This document shows positions 45,408-56,700 of a DNA stretch of 64,000 nt, piece by piece. The first letter of the stretch is position 1. Every line of letters starts with the position of its first letter. The position numbers and the translations under genes are program-made. This stretch comes from Acetoanaerobium pronyense (GTDB taxonomy: Bacteria; Bacillota; Clostridia; Peptostreptococcales; Filifactoraceae). Location: positions 1 to 64,000 of the forward strand of contig NZ_JAGGLI010000014.1 in the NCBI RefSeq assembly GCF_017874355.1, read 5' to 3'. The notes under the pieces were generated by a model. That model saw only the letters and a list, made by a program, of their open reading frames with translations, was not told the origin of the DNA and searched no databases.

Positions 45408-46910
45408 ATGAAATACGGAAAAGTTTACCTTGTTGGAGCAGGCCCTGGAGATGAATCATTAATCACCATAAAGGGTCTTAATGCTATTAAAGAAGCAGAG
45501 GTTATAGTATATGATAGATTGGCTAACCCTGAGCTTTTAAACCATTCAACCAAAAATCCAGAGCTAATATATGTGGGAAAAGCGTCTAAGGACCATACTA
45601 TGACCCAAGAAAATATATCCCAGCTTCTAGTTGATAAAGCCAAAGAAGGGAAAATTGTAGTTAGATTAAAGGGGGGAGATCCCTATGTTTTTGGAAGAGG
45701 TGGAGAAGAGGGAGAACTTCTTTATGATAATAAAATAGAATTTGAGGTGATTCCAGGGATAACATCTGGAATAGGTGGACTTGCCTATGCAGGAATTCCT
45801 ATAACCCATAGAGGCCACGCCTCATCACTACATCTTATTACAGGACACCTTAAGTCAGAAGAAGATGAACTCAATTATGAAGCTTTAGCTAAACTTGATG
45901 GAACCCTAGTGTTTTATATGGGAGTATCAAATGCAAAATTTATTGTAAAGGGGCTTCTAAAAGAAGGGAAAAATCCATCTACACCTGTAGCAATAGTATC
46001 ACTTGCAACTCTTCCCGAGCAAAGTACCTTTATTACTGACCTTAAAACTATAGATGAAAATGGGTTACCGAGCCATATAAAACCACCTAGTCTAATAGCC
46101 ATAGGAACAACTATAGCCCTGAGGGACAAATTGAATTTTTTTGAAAAAAAACCTCTCCACTCAAAGAAGATTGTAGTGACAAGAGCAAGAGCTCAGAGCA
46201 GTCTTTTAGTTAGCAGACTCAAGGATTTAGGAGCCAGAGTAATAGAATGTCCTTCCATAAAAATATCTCCAGTAAATGAAGAGCTATTGGCAAAAGAAAT
46301 TAATGAGCTAAGGGAATATACTCATATAATATTCACAAGTCAAAATGCAGTTAATATTTTTATGGAAAACCTTATGAATGTCAAAGATATTAGAGCTATT
46401 TCTCATCTAAAGATAGGAGTAGTTGGTAGCTCTACTGCAAAGGAGCTTTTAAAATATTCTTTAAAGGCAGATATATTGCCTGAAAGATTTATAGCAGAAT
46501 CACTTGCAGATGAGATGAAAAAACATATAGACAAATCTAGCAAAATACTTATACCATGTGCAGAGGGTGCAAGAAATGTACTAAAAGAAACCCTTGGAGA
46601 AATATGCGAGGTAAAGGAAGTCAAGATATATAAAAATGAAATAGAAGTTATTGGAGATGAGATTAAAGACTCTATAGATGATAAAGTGGATTTTATTACA
46701 TTTACAAGCTCCTCTACTGTAAATCATTTTTATTCTATGCTTGATGATTCTCAAAAGGAGAATATAAAAAGAGCCAAGCTAGTATCTATAGGGCCTATTA
46801 CAAGTAATACTTTAAGGGACAATGGTTTTACTGATTATATAGAAGCAGAAAAGCATGATATAGAAGGTGTAGTTAATGCTATACTAAATGAGGTGAAAAG
46901 CCATGAATAA
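45408..46910 (+). CDS. Fused uroporphyrinogen-III C-methyltransferase/uroporphyrinogen-III synthase
   Basis: A 500-residue bifunctional protein, CobA-HemD. Residues 1 to about 245 are the SUMT methylase ([55 protein letters not shown]), which makes precorrin-2. Residues about 250-500 form a HemD domain ([52 protein letters not shown]), which cyclises hydroxymethylbilane. This fusion is common in Clostridia. Start at ATG 45408, GGAGG 6 bases upstream. It overlaps hemB by 8 bases. Confidence 0.95.
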   Translation: MKYGKVYLVGAGPGDESLITIKGLNAIKEAEVIVYDRLANPELLNHSTKNPELIYVGKASKDHTMTQENISQLLVDKAKEGKIVVRLKGGDPYVFGRGGEEGELLYDNKIEFEVIPGITSGIGGLAYAGIPITHRGHASSLHLITGHLKSEEDELNYEALAKLDGTLVFYMGVSNAKFIVKGLLKEGKNPSTPVAIVSLATLPEQSTFITDLKTIDENGLPSHIKPPSLIAIGTTIALRDKLNFFEKKPLHSKKIVVTRARAQSSLLVSRLKDLGARVIECPSIKISPVNEELLAKEINELREYTHIIFTSQNAVNIFMENLMNVKDIRAISHLKIGVVGSSTAKELLKYSLKADILPERFIAESLADEMKKHIDKSSKILIPCAEGARNVLKETLGEICEVKEVKIYKNEIEVIGDEIKDSIDDKVDFITFTSSSTVNHFYSMLDDSQKENIKRAKLVSIGPITSNTLRDNGFTDYIEAEKHDIEGVVNAILNEVKSHE

Positions 46911-47862
46911 AAGACCAAGAAGACTCAGAGGAGACCATAATATACGTGCACTTGTAAGAGAGACCCATATAAGCAAAAATGATCTTATATATCCATTATT
47001 TGTAGTAGAAGGAGAAGGTATAAAAAAAGAAATACCATCCCTAAAAGACTGCTATCATTACTCTGTAGATATGCTAGATGATGAGATAAAAGAGCTGAAA
47101 AGCCTTGGCATAATGGGGGTCATAATATTTGGCCTTCCTTATCATAAGGACGAAGTAGCAAGTGGTGCTTTTGATGAACAAGGAATAGTTCAAAAGGCAA
47201 TAAGAAAAATAAAAGAAAATCACCCTGATTTTTATGTAATTACAGATGTTTGCATGTGCCAATACACATCCCATGGACACTGTGGTATCCTTTCAGAAAA
47301 GGGCGATGTATTAAATGATATAACACTAGACTACATTGCAAGGATAGCCCTTAGTCATGCAAAAGCAGGGGCTGATATGGTTGCGCCATCAGATATGATG
47401 GATGGAAGGATTAGAGCCATTAGAACTCTTTTAGATGAAAAAGATTTTAGTCATATACCTATAATGGCATATAGCGCAAAATATGCATCTGCATTTTATG
47501 GGCCTTTTAGAGAAGCAGCTTCGTCATCTCCAGGCAAGGGAGATAGAAAAAGTTACCAAATGGATATCCACAATTCAGATGAGGCTTTAAGAGAGATTGA
47601 ACTTGATATAGAAGATGGGGCAGATATAATAATGGTAAAACCAGCTCTTTCATACCTTGATATAATAAGAAGAGCAAAGGATAAATTTAATATACCTATA
47701 GCAGCCTATAATGTGAGCGGAGAATATGCTATGATAAAGAGTGCTGTAGAAAACAATATTATGAATGAAGCTGTAATTTATGAATCTATAATATCCATAA
47801 AAAGAGCAGGAGCTGACATCATAATTACTTATTTTGCTAAAGATATAGCAAAGATGCTATAA
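46903..47862 (+). CDS. hemB: Porphobilinogen synthase (delta-aminolevulinate dehydratase)
   Basis: A 319-residue enzyme that condenses two 5-aminolevulinates into porphobilinogen. The Schiff-base lysines are Lys193 ([13 protein letters not shown]) and Lys246 ([11 protein letters not shown]). The metal site [14 protein letters not shown] has the three cysteines of the zinc-dependent type. Overlaps the end of cobA-hemD by 8 bases. Confidence 0.97.
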   Translation: MNKRPRRLRGDHNIRALVRETHISKNDLIYPLFVVEGEGIKKEIPSLKDCYHYSVDMLDDEIKELKSLGIMGVIIFGLPYHKDEVASGAFDEQGIVQKAIRKIKENHPDFYVITDVCMCQYTSHGHCGILSEKGDVLNDITLDYIARIALSHAKAGADMVAPSDMMDGRIRAIRTLLDEKDFSHIPIMAYSAKYASAFYGPFREAASSSPGKGDRKSYQMDIHNSDEALREIELDIEDGADIIMVKPALSYLDIIRRAKDKFNIPIAAYNVSGEYAMIKSAVENNIMNEAVIYESIISIKRAGADIIITYFAKDIAKML

Positions 47863-47888
47863 TAAATAATTAAATTTGGGAGGGAAAT

Positions 47889-49181
47889 ATGGAGCGCACA
47901 AATTCAAATAATCTATTTGAGATAGCAAAAAACTTTATTCCTGGAGGAGTTAATAGCCCTGTAAGAGCATTTGGGTCTGTAGATAAGGCGCCAATCTTTG
48001 TAGAAAAAGGGGAAGGAGCATATCTTTATGATGTAGATGGAAATAAATATATAGATTTTATATCATCTTGGGGACCTCTTATATTTGGACATTCAGATAG
48101 TGAAATGAGAAGTGCATTTATTGAGGCTCTTGACAAAGGAGTAACCTATGGACTCCCATCAGCTATTGAGGTTGAGATGGCAAAGGAAATATCAGATGCC
48201 TACCCTGCCTGCGAAATGGTAAGGATGGTAAACTCTGGAACAGAAGCTACAATGAGTGCCATAAGAACTGCAAGGGGCTATACAGGAAAAGATAAATTTA
48301 TAAAATTTGAGGGATGCTATCATGGACATTCTGATTGTCTTTTAGTAAAATCAGGTTCAGGAACATTAACATATAATGCGCCAACCAGTTTAGGTGTTCC
48401 AAAGGATGTAATTAAGGATACTATAGTATGCGAATTTAACTCAATTGAATCAGTACAAAATGCCATAGATGAAAATAAGGGTGAAATAGCTGCTGTAATA
48501 ATAGAGCCTGTACCTGGAAATATGGGAGTAGTGCCTCCTACTCAAAAATTTATGGAAGATCTTAGAGAATTAACTAAAAAAGAAGGTATTATTCTTATCT
48601 TTGATGAAGTAATAACTGGATTTAGGCTGGCATATGGTGGTGCTTCAGAGACTTTTAATATAAAACCAGATATGGTATGCTTTGGAAAGATAATAGGAGG
48701 AGGACTTCCAGTAGGGGCATATGGAGGCCGAAAAGACATAATGAGCATAGTATCTCCCCTTGGTGGAGTATATCAGGCTGGAACTCTTTCAGGAAATCCC
48801 CTTGCAATGTATCTAGGACTAAAAACCCTTAGAAGGCTTAGGGACAATAAAGATATATATACGGACCTTGAAAGAAAAGCCAAAAGACTAGAAGAAGGAT
48901 TTAAAAAGAATATAAGTGATTTAGGTCTTGAAATCACTGTAAATAGATACAGATCTATGATATCCATGTTTTTTACTGGCGGACCGATTGACTCCTATAA
49001 AGATGTTCAAAGGGCAGACAATGAAATGTATGGCATATACTTTAGAGAGATGCTCAAAAGAAATATTTTACTTGCACCAGCACAGTTTGAAGCTATGTTT
49101 ATGAATACTGTTCTTACAGATGAGCATCTAGATTATACAATAAAAAGCCATAAAGAAGCACTTGTTGAGATTAACTCTTAG
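47889..49181 (+). CDS. hemL: Glutamate-1-semialdehyde 2,1-aminomutase
   Basis: A 430-residue PLP enzyme that converts the HemA product into 5-aminolevulinate. The PLP lysine is Lys267 in CFGKIIGGGLPVGAYGG; the opening IPGGVNSPVRAFGSV and NSGTEATMSAIRTARGYTG are diagnostic and exclude ordinary class III aminotransferases. GGGAGGG lies 6 bases before the ATG. Last tetrapyrrole gene of the cluster; no later heme genes follow. Confidence 0.97.
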   Translation: MERTNSNNLFEIAKNFIPGGVNSPVRAFGSVDKAPIFVEKGEGAYLYDVDGNKYIDFISSWGPLIFGHSDSEMRSAFIEALDKGVTYGLPSAIEVEMAKEISDAYPACEMVRMVNSGTEATMSAIRTARGYTGKDKFIKFEGCYHGHSDCLLVKSGSGTLTYNAPTSLGVPKDVIKDTIVCEFNSIESVQNAIDENKGEIAAVIIEPVPGNMGVVPPTQKFMEDLRELTKKEGIILIFDEVITGFRLAYGGASETFNIKPDMVCFGKIIGGGLPVGAYGGRKDIMSIVSPLGGVYQAGTLSGNPLAMYLGLKTLRRLRDNKDIYTDLERKAKRLEEGFKKNISDLGLEITVNRYRSMISMFFTGGPIDSYKDVQRADNEMYGIYFREMLKRNILLAPAQFEAMFMNTVLTDEHLDYTIKSHKEALVEINS

Positions 49182-49212
49182 CAGGCGATATTGGGAAGGA
49201 GTCATTTTTAAA

Positions 49213-50088
49213 ATGAAAGAATATGTAATAATAACAGATTCGACCGCTGATCTTCAAAAGGATATTGCACAGAGTATGGGTATAAAAGTCATACCTATGG
49301 AATATACCATATATGGAGCATTAAAAACCTACTGCTCTACAGATTCAAGCTTCGATGACAAAGAATTTTATGATATGTTAAAAAAAGGAGCTAAATGCTC
49401 CACTTCACAAATAACAGTGAGCACTTACCTTGATTTTTTTAAAAAGTACCTAGATGAAGGATTAGATATACTTTACATCTGCTTTTCCTCAGCACTTAGT
49501 GGAACTTATAACTCATCAATTCTTGCAAAGAAAGAGCTAGAGGCAGAATATCCAGATAGAAAGATAATCACAATAGATTCAAAAGCTGCAGCTATGGGGC
49601 AGGGGTTACTTACCTATAAAGTTGCAAAGCTAAAAAAAGAAGAAAACTTTAGTATTGAGGATGGGGAAAACTGGGCTCAGTCCAACATGGATAGAATTTG
49701 TCACTGGTTTACAGTAGATGACCTTCATCACCTTGCTAGAGGAGGAAGAATGAGCTCTATGAAGGCTACTATAGGAAGTACTCTTAGTATAAAGCCAGTG
49801 CTTCATGTGAATAGCGAAGGAAAGCTAATACCAGTAAAAAATGTAAGGGGAAGAAAAAAATCAATTAAAAGCCTTTTTGAAATCATGCAAGAACGTATGG
49901 TACTTGAAGAAAATAATGAAATTTTTATATGTCATGCTCAAGCTTATGAAGAAGCTAAAATGCTGGGAGATATGATAAAAGCTGAGTATGGAATAGAAAA
50001 AATACATATAAGCCCCATAGGGCCTATAATAGGGACTCACTTAGGTCCAGGAGCCATAACATTATTTTTTGTTGGAAATGAAAAATAA
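49213..50088 (+). CDS. DegV family fatty-acid-binding protein
   Basis: A 291-residue DegV/FakB-type protein, which binds a fatty acid for presentation to the FakA kinase. The N-terminal IITDSTADLQKDIAQSMGIKVIPM, the TSQITVSTYLDFF and FSSALSGTYNSS segments, and RGGRMSSMKATIGSTLSIKPVL are typical. The start was set at ATG 49213 with AAGGAG 11 bases upstream; the frame is open into hemL without support. It follows hemL by 31 bases, so the long operon may read into it, and it is followed by a large terminator. Confidence 0.9.
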   Translation: MKEYVIITDSTADLQKDIAQSMGIKVIPMEYTIYGALKTYCSTDSSFDDKEFYDMLKKGAKCSTSQITVSTYLDFFKKYLDEGLDILYICFSSALSGTYNSSILAKKELEAEYPDRKIITIDSKAAAMGQGLLTYKVAKLKKEENFSIEDGENWAQSNMDRICHWFTVDDLHHLARGGRMSSMKATIGSTLSIKPVLHVNSEGKLIPVKNVRGRKKSIKSLFEIMQERMVLEENNEIFICHAQAYEEAKMLGDMIKAEYGIEKIHISPIGPIIGTHLGPGAITLFFVGNEK

Positions 50089-50103
50089 ATAGCTTTCAAA
50101 ATT

Positions 50104-50178
50104 AAATAAACCTCTTTTGATGATTCATATCTAATTAATTTGGAATATAAGTTCATCTATAAAGAGGTTTATTTTTTT
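50104..50178 (+). terminator. Terminator with long structured loop
   Basis: AAATAAACCTCTTT (50104-50117) pairs perfectly with AAAGAGGTTTATTT (50161-50174), followed by more T. The 43-base loop is itself partly paired (GATGA 50119-50123 with TCATC 50153-50157). It ends the degV unit. Confidence 0.82.
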
Positions 50179-50233
50179 ATTGTGAAATAAGTATATTTAT
50201 GCATTTATCTGAGAATTAGCCTTGAAAATAAGG

Positions 50234-50239
50234 TATAAT
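50234..50239 (+). promoter_or_regulatory. Possible -10 box for surE
   Basis: TATAAT lies 31 bases before the surE start, with no clear -35 box at 17 bases upstream. Confidence 0.4.
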
Positions 50240-50269
50240 ATTCTTAGTAAAAAGCTTGAGGAGGAGTTT

Positions 50270-51028
50270 ATGAATATTTTTATAACCAACGATGACGGTA
50301 TAGATGCATTAGGGATTAGAATGCTTGCAAAAGCTATGAGAAGGTTTGGACAGGTTTATGTTGTTGCCCCTGACAAGGAATATAGTGGTATGTCTAGGAG
50401 TATATCTATAAAAAAGCCTCTTATTGCAAAATTGCATGATATGGGAGACAGTATAAACGCCTATAGTCTTTCTGGCTCTCCTACTGACTGCGTAAAGATA
50501 GGAATAGAAGGGATTTTTAGTGAAGTAAAATTTGATTTACTAATTAGTGGAATAAATAGAGGACCGAATCTTGGAACTGATGTGTTTTATTCAGGAACGG
50601 TATCTGCTGCCCTTGAAGGTCTTTATCAAAATATAAACTCGATTGCTGTTTCATTTTGTTCATTTCATGATAATGAAGAAGACTATGAAAAAATCTGTGA
50701 CAAATTTGAGGAATTTATTAAAGAGTACCTAACTAAAAGAAACCATATAGGTAATTTTATTCTCAATATAAATTTTCCCCATGATATTGAAAATGCCCAT
50801 GAATTTGCAATTACATCTCTTGGAAGAAGAGACTATGAAAATGTCATAGCAAAAAAAGTAATTAAAGAAGGGGTATTCGAGTATATTATTGGTGGAGAGC
50901 CTATACTAGAAGAAGAGGCATCCCATAGCGATGTATGGATGATAAGGGAAAACAAAATAACAGTAACCCCTGTCTACAATAGTCTTTATTCTCATTTGCA
51001 TTTTGAGTACCTAAAGAAAAACTGGTAA
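50270..51028 (+). CDS. surE: 5'/3'-nucleotidase SurE
   Basis: A 252-residue metal-dependent nucleotidase that dephosphorylates nucleoside monophosphates. The opening IFITNDDGIDALGI contains the metal-binding Asp-Asp pair; SGSPTDCVKIG and SGINRGPNLGTDVFYSGTVSAALEG complete the active site. The start is ATG 50270 with GAGGAG 4-5 bases upstream. Cytosolic; free-standing promoter likely at 50234. Confidence 0.95.
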   Translation: MNIFITNDDGIDALGIRMLAKAMRRFGQVYVVAPDKEYSGMSRSISIKKPLIAKLHDMGDSINAYSLSGSPTDCVKIGIEGIFSEVKFDLLISGINRGPNLGTDVFYSGTVSAALEGLYQNINSIAVSFCSFHDNEEDYEKICDKFEEFIKEYLTKRNHIGNFILNINFPHDIENAHEFAITSLGRRDYENVIAKKVIKEGVFEYIIGGEPILEEEASHSDVWMIRENKITVTPVYNSLYSHLHFEYLKKNW

Positions 51029-51077
51029 AGATTTAATTATAAATGCTTTAAAATAAATATAAAAGGAGATGTTTTAT

Positions 51078-51656
51078 ATGATGGATGTAGAGGTCATAGA
51101 AAAACATGAAATAAAAAATAGGATAAAAATAATAAAGGGAGATATATCTGAACTCAAAATTGATGCCATAGTAAATGCAGCCAATAATACTTTGCTTGGA
51201 GGCTCTGGAGTTGATGGTGCGATTCACAAAAAAGCCGGCGAAGAGCTTTTAAAGGAATGCCAAGAACTAAACGGATGCAAGACAGGAGAAGCAAAGATTA
51301 CAAAGGGCTATAATCTTCCATCTGATTATATAATACATACGGTAGGACCTATATGGGAGGGAGGGAACCATAAAGAAGAGGAACTTCTAGAGGAGTGTTA
51401 TATGAATTCTTTAAATCTTGCCCTCGAACATGGACTGAAAAAACTTGCTTTTCCATCTATTAGTACAGGAGCCTATGGATATCCCGTTGAGGAAGCTTCA
51501 CATATAGCCCTTACTACAGTAATTAATATCCTTGAAATATATGGAGAGGACCTGATTGAAAAAGTTTTCTTTGTATGTTTCAATGATGAGGTTTATAATA
51601 CATATAAAATAGCTCTAGAAAAAATTTATAAAGAATTTGAAGAAAGATTATCATAA
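51078..51656 (+). CDS. Macro-domain protein (ADP-ribose-binding)
   Basis: A 192-residue single macro domain, probably an O-acetyl-ADP-ribose deacetylase or ADP-ribosyl hydrolase. The key blocks are [24 protein letters not shown] and [17 protein letters not shown] 51078 is chosen because AAAAGGAG lies 9 bases upstream; an earlier in-frame ATG at 51069 abuts the ribosome site. The substrate is inferred from the family. Confidence 0.92.
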   Translation: MMDVEVIEKHEIKNRIKIIKGDISELKIDAIVNAANNTLLGGSGVDGAIHKKAGEELLKECQELNGCKTGEAKITKGYNLPSDYIIHTVGPIWEGGNHKEEELLEECYMNSLNLALEHGLKKLAFPSISTGAYGYPVEEASHIALTTVINILEIYGEDLIEKVFFVCFNDEVYNTYKIALEKIYKEFEERLS

Positions 51657-51683
51657 AATATTTGACTAAAGAAAGGAAATACT

Positions 51684-52589
51684 ATGCAAAGCTCTACTAA
51701 AAGCTATATAAAAATTGCGGTGGCAGGCGGACTATGGGGAACTATAGGAATATTAGTCCAGACACTAACTAGCTTTGGTCTAACCTCAGAGATGGTAGCA
51801 TTCTCTAGGTTATTCCTTGGCTTTATTATTTTAACGGTTATATTTGCACTTAAAGACCCATCTGTCCTTAAAATCGATAAAAAGGGGATTTTTTCATCAT
51901 TTGTCATAGGAGTTATCTCACAGGGGATTTTTAATATAGCTTATTTCCAAGCTATTCAAAGAGTAGGAAGCTTTACAGCTGTGGTACTTCTTTATCTTTC
52001 ACCTGTATTTATGTTTATTCTTGGGACGTTTATGTATAAAGAGATTCCTGATAAGAAGAAAATAATATCTGTGGGAATCTGTTTTTTTGGATGTATTTTA
52101 GGGGTGACAGGTGGAGACTTTTCTGTCCTTCAAAGTGATTTTATGGGAATAACTATGGGAATAGTAGCATCTTTGGGATATTCTCTGATGCCAGCCCTTA
52201 GCAAAAAAACTGCATCAAAATATAACCCATTTACAATCATTATATACAGTTTTATGTTTGGGGCCTTAGTACTCCTTCCTTTTGCAAATCCTTTTGCGAT
52301 TATTGGAGAACTTAAAAATCCGTCACTTATTCTATTGCTTATAGTATTTAGCGTAGTTGTAGCTGTACTTCCATACAGTCTTTATATACCATCTCTTCAT
52401 AATGTGCAGGTTTCAAAGCTTGGAGTCATAGCATCTGTAGAGCTTATAGTGTCTATCCTTATTGCAGCTTTTATTTTAAAAGAACCTATAAAATCTGGAA
52501 ACATAGCAGGTGCATCCCTTATATTTTTATCAATAATACTGATGAATAGTCCATCTTTATATATTAGGAAAGCAAGATATCAGAACTGA
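51684..52589 (+). CDS. EamA/DMT-family transporter
   Basis: A 301-residue membrane protein with ten hydrophobic segments arranged as two EamA repeats, the drug/metabolite transporter fold. Repeat 1 begins at AVAGGLWGTIGIL and repeat 2 at MGITMGIVASLGYSLMPAL. Such proteins export amino acids, metabolites or drugs; the substrate is not readable. AAAGGAAA precedes the ATG. It follows the macro gene by 27 bases. Confidence 0.9.
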   Translation: MQSSTKSYIKIAVAGGLWGTIGILVQTLTSFGLTSEMVAFSRLFLGFIILTVIFALKDPSVLKIDKKGIFSSFVIGVISQGIFNIAYFQAIQRVGSFTAVVLLYLSPVFMFILGTFMYKEIPDKKKIISVGICFFGCILGVTGGDFSVLQSDFMGITMGIVASLGYSLMPALSKKTASKYNPFTIIIYSFMFGALVLLPFANPFAIIGELKNPSLILLLIVFSVVVAVLPYSLYIPSLHNVQVSKLGVIASVELIVSILIAAFILKEPIKSGNIAGASLIFLSIILMNSPSLYIRKARYQN

Positions 52590-52604
52590 TTTGGAGGTCT
52601 TTTT

Positions 52605-53783
52605 ATGAAAATTTTTCACATGGGAGACTGGCATATAGGAAAACTGGTCAATGGATATTATATGACAGAAGATCAAGGGTTTTTGCTTGAACAAATATTT
52701 CAGTCTATAAAAGAAGAAAAACCAGATGTACTAATAATAGCTGGAGATATATATGACCGATCTGTACCACCTATACATGCAATTGAACTTATGAATAAGT
52801 CTCTAAGAAAAATAATAGTAGAGCTTAAGACGCCGATAATTGCAATAGCAGGAAATCATGATAGTAATGAAAGGATAGGGTTTGGAAGTGAAATCCTAAA
52901 AAGCAGTGGTCTTTATTTAAAAGGGACTCTAACCCCAGAAACCGAAAAAATCACTTTAAAAGATGAGAATGGGGAAGTTGATTTTTACCCTATCCCCTAT
53001 GTAGATCCTGTGATAATTAGAGAGTTTTTTGAGGATAAAACCATAAAAAACCATGATGATGCAATGGGAAAAATTATGGAGTCCATAAAAAAAGATTTAG
53101 ACCCAACTAAAAGAAATGTTGCAATAGCCCATGGATATATAACTGGATTTGGAAAAGAAGGGTTTGAGCATCTTACAGAAAGTGAATCGGAAAAGCCACT
53201 TTCAATTGGGGGAAGTGAATATGTAAGTATCGAGCATTTCAAAGAGTTTCACTATACTGCTCTGGGACACCTTCATGGCCCTCAAAAGGTAGGATCCAAT
53301 AAAGCAAGATATAGTGGTTCATTAATGAAGTATTCCTTCTCGGAAGTCAATCAAAATAAGGGTATTACTATAGTGAAAATGGATAAAGACGGAGAGGTAA
53401 CTATAGAATTCAAACCATTAAAACCTCTAAGAGATTTTAGAATAATAAAAGGAAATCTCGAAGATTTAATAACTAAGAACAATCAGGAAAGTCTAAACTA
53501 TGAAGATTATATAAAGGCTGAGCTTGAAGACGTAGGAGAGCTAATAGACCCTATGGCAAAATTACGAGCAGTCTATCCAAACGTAATGGAGCTAGTCAGA
53601 GTAGAAAGAAGAGAAAGACTTAAAATATCTGAATCTAAAATAAGCTCTGAACAAATCAAGCAAAAGTCAAAGCTTGATTTATTTGAACAGTTTTATGAAG
53701 ATATGGTTGGAGAAAAATGTAATCCTCAAGATATATTGATAATGACTGATATTATAGAAAAATGTGAGAGGGGAGGTGACTAA
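52605..53783 (+). CDS. sbcD: Exonuclease subunit SbcD
   Basis: A 392-residue Mre11-type nuclease. The metallophosphoesterase motifs are GDWHIGK (residues 7-13), GDIYDR, GNHDS and ALGHLHGPQ. With SbcC it cleaves DNA hairpins and processes double-strand breaks. GGAGG lies 7 bases before the ATG. It is directly followed, 2 bases later, by sbcC. Confidence 0.96.
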   Translation: MKIFHMGDWHIGKLVNGYYMTEDQGFLLEQIFQSIKEEKPDVLIIAGDIYDRSVPPIHAIELMNKSLRKIIVELKTPIIAIAGNHDSNERIGFGSEILKSSGLYLKGTLTPETEKITLKDENGEVDFYPIPYVDPVIIREFFEDKTIKNHDDAMGKIMESIKKDLDPTKRNVAIAHGYITGFGKEGFEHLTESESEKPLSIGGSEYVSIEHFKEFHYTALGHLHGPQKVGSNKARYSGSLMKYSFSEVNQNKGITIVKMDKDGEVTIEFKPLKPLRDFRIIKGNLEDLITKNNQESLNYEDYIKAELEDVGELIDPMAKLRAVYPNVMELVRVERRERLKISESKISSEQIKQKSKLDLFEQFYEDMVGEKCNPQDILIMTDIIEKCERGGD

Positions 53784-53785
53784 GG

Positions 53786-56700
53786 TTGAAGCTAAAAAAA
53801 CTAATTATCTGTGGATTTGGACCATATGCTCAGAGACAAGAACTGGATTTTGAAACCCATTTAAAGGACAAGCGTATGTTTGTAATAACAGGAAATACAG
53901 GAGCCGGAAAGACAACTATCTTTGATGCCATCAATTTTGCTCTTTATGGAGAACCAAGTGGTAGTGATAGAGAGGGAAAATCTCTGAGAAGTGATTTTGC
54001 AAGCATAGATACTCCAACCGAAGTCGAGCTTTTTTTCTCTCTTAGAGATAATATTTATTATATAAAAAGAAGCCCTCAATATTTTAGGGCAAAGCAAAGA
54101 GGAGAAGGACTTACAGAAAGTAAATCAAGTGCAGAGCTAAAACTTCCAAACTCCAAAGTAATCACAGGTCCAAAAGAAGTTACAAGGGAGATAGAAGATA
54201 TTTTGGGAATTACGTCAGAGCAGTTCAAACAACTTCTTATGATTCCCCAAGGAGAATTCAAAAAATTACTTGTATCTGATAGTGATAAAAAAGAAGATAT
54301 ATTTAGAAAAATATTTGGAACCAACATGTTTTCAGAAATTCAAAATGAAATTAAAGAAAGAGGAAATGCCTTAAAAAAAGCTATTGATGAAATTCAAAGA
54401 CAAAGAGCATCTAGAATCAGAGCCTTTAAAGTAAAAGAGGATGAAGAGTTAAAATCTATGATAGATGCTCAGTATATAGACATCATCTCGGTGCTCAATA
54501 AGTTTGAAGAATTTATTACTAAGTCAGAGAATCAGCAAAACGCCTTGAAAAAGGAGTTTGAATCAGCAGAAGATCTTGTAGAAAAGCTATCAAAAGAAAT
54601 AACTATATCAGAGGATATAAATAAAAGACTAGAGAGCCTAGAGGTTTACAAGGACAAGCTTAAAAGTCTAAATGATAGAAAGGAAGTATATTCCCAAAAA
54701 TCACTAAAGCTAGAGCTTGGGAAAAAAGCTCTACAAATCCAGACTTTTGAAGAAAAATATACTGAAATAACAAAAAAATATGAAGCTGCAGTATTGGAAC
54801 TTGAAGAAAGCGATAAAAGATTAAATCAGTATAAAGCAGATATGGATCAATCTGAAACAAGGCTTAAAGATCAGAAGCTCCTTCAAAAAGACAAAGACCA
54901 GTTAATAAAAGACATAGAGAAAAATGAAAAACTAAAAGAAAAGTTAATGGAAAGGGAAAATCAGGAAAAAATTATCAAAGATATCTCTCAAAATATTGAA
55001 AATATGAATGAAATATTTTTAAAAGCAGAAAAAGACAAGGTTAGCTTAGAACAAAGGTTTAAAAATATATCAAACTCTATAGAAGAAATTCAAGAAGTGA
55101 AAAATTTAAAATCAAATCTAGAGTTAAAAGAAAGCAAGCTAATCAATAGATTTAAGAGCTTAAATCGACTGGAAGAAAATATAAAGCTCTGGACCGAAAA
55201 AAAAGAAAGACATGTCAAAGGAAGTAAAATCTATGAAGAAACAGACATAAAATACAAGAGACTAAAAAATGAATATGATATTCTAGAAGATAGATTTTTA
55301 AGAAATCAAGCAGGTCTTATAGCCAAGATGCTTGAGGACGATAAACCATGTCCCGTATGCGGCTCAAATGAACATCCAAACCCTGCAAGACTTGAACATG
55401 AAGATATAGATGAAAAATCTATAAAATCAGCAAAGGAAGCTGCAGAAAAAGAATTTAACAATAAGCAGAAATATCTTGATATACTCACAGGGTTAAAAAG
55501 TGATATGAAAACTCTGGAAAAGGATATTATCTGGCCTATTGTAAAGGAAGAATTTCATGGAGAAACCTTTTTAGAAATTGATGAAATAAAAGCCCATTTA
55601 GTTATTTTTAAAAGGGACTTTGAAGAAACATTAAAAAATCTAAAAAGTGAAATTGATGAATTAAATAAAAAGATTCTTAAAGAAGCACTACTAAAAAAAG
55701 AGAAAAACGATATTGAAATACAGCTAAAAAATCTTGAATCTAACCTAAAAGATATATCAAGGAAATTAAGTGATAAATCAGGGGACCTCAGGGCAGAAAA
55801 AGAAAAGCTTGATGCTATAGAAAAAGAATTTGAGTATAATATAATTCCTCTTGAAAATCTTATACAAAATGAGCATTTACTTAAGTCAAAACTAAAAGCC
55901 ATGGAAAAAGATTATGAAGAGGCAGAAAAAAACTATAATATGTGCAAAGATAAGCTTCAAAGAGAACATGGAATAAACCAATCATGTATTAAGAGTTTAA
56001 AATCCCTTTCTCTTGAAAAGACAGAATCAAAAGAAAAACTTGAAATGCAAATAAAATTAAATAAGTTTTCATCCTATGAAGATTATTTTAATTCAAAAAT
56101 TGATATAAAAGAACTAGAAAATACCCAAAGAGAAATAAAGCTTTATGAGGAAGAGCTTGCAGCTACAAAAACTCTTTATGAAGAAGGTATGAAATCAACA
56201 GAAGGCCTTTCTAAAAAAGATATATCGTCCCTTGTTGAAAATCTAAATAAAGAGAAAAAACTAAAGAGTATCTTATCGGAAAAGCTACAAGAGAACTATC
56301 TAACCCTTAGTCATAACAAGGATATAGTTCTAGAATGCAAAGCACTTACAAGAGAAATACAAAAAGATGAGGATAGATTTAAAGATATCGGAAGATTATC
56401 AAAAATCATAAATGGAGACAATGACAAAAAAATTAGTTTTGAAAGATATGTTCTTGGGGCTTATTTTGAAGAGATAATTGAAGCTGCAAATATAAGGTTT
56501 TCAAAGATGACTTCAAATAGATATGAGCTTGTAAGGAAAGAGGATGTAGGAGATAAAAGAAAAGGACAGGGTCTTGACCTTGAAGTATTTGATAATTATA
56601 CTGGCAAAAAAAGAGATGTAAAAACCCTTTCAGGGGGAGAAGGATTTAAGGCTTCACTTTCTATGGCTTTAGGACTTGCAGATGTGGTTCAATCTCATGC

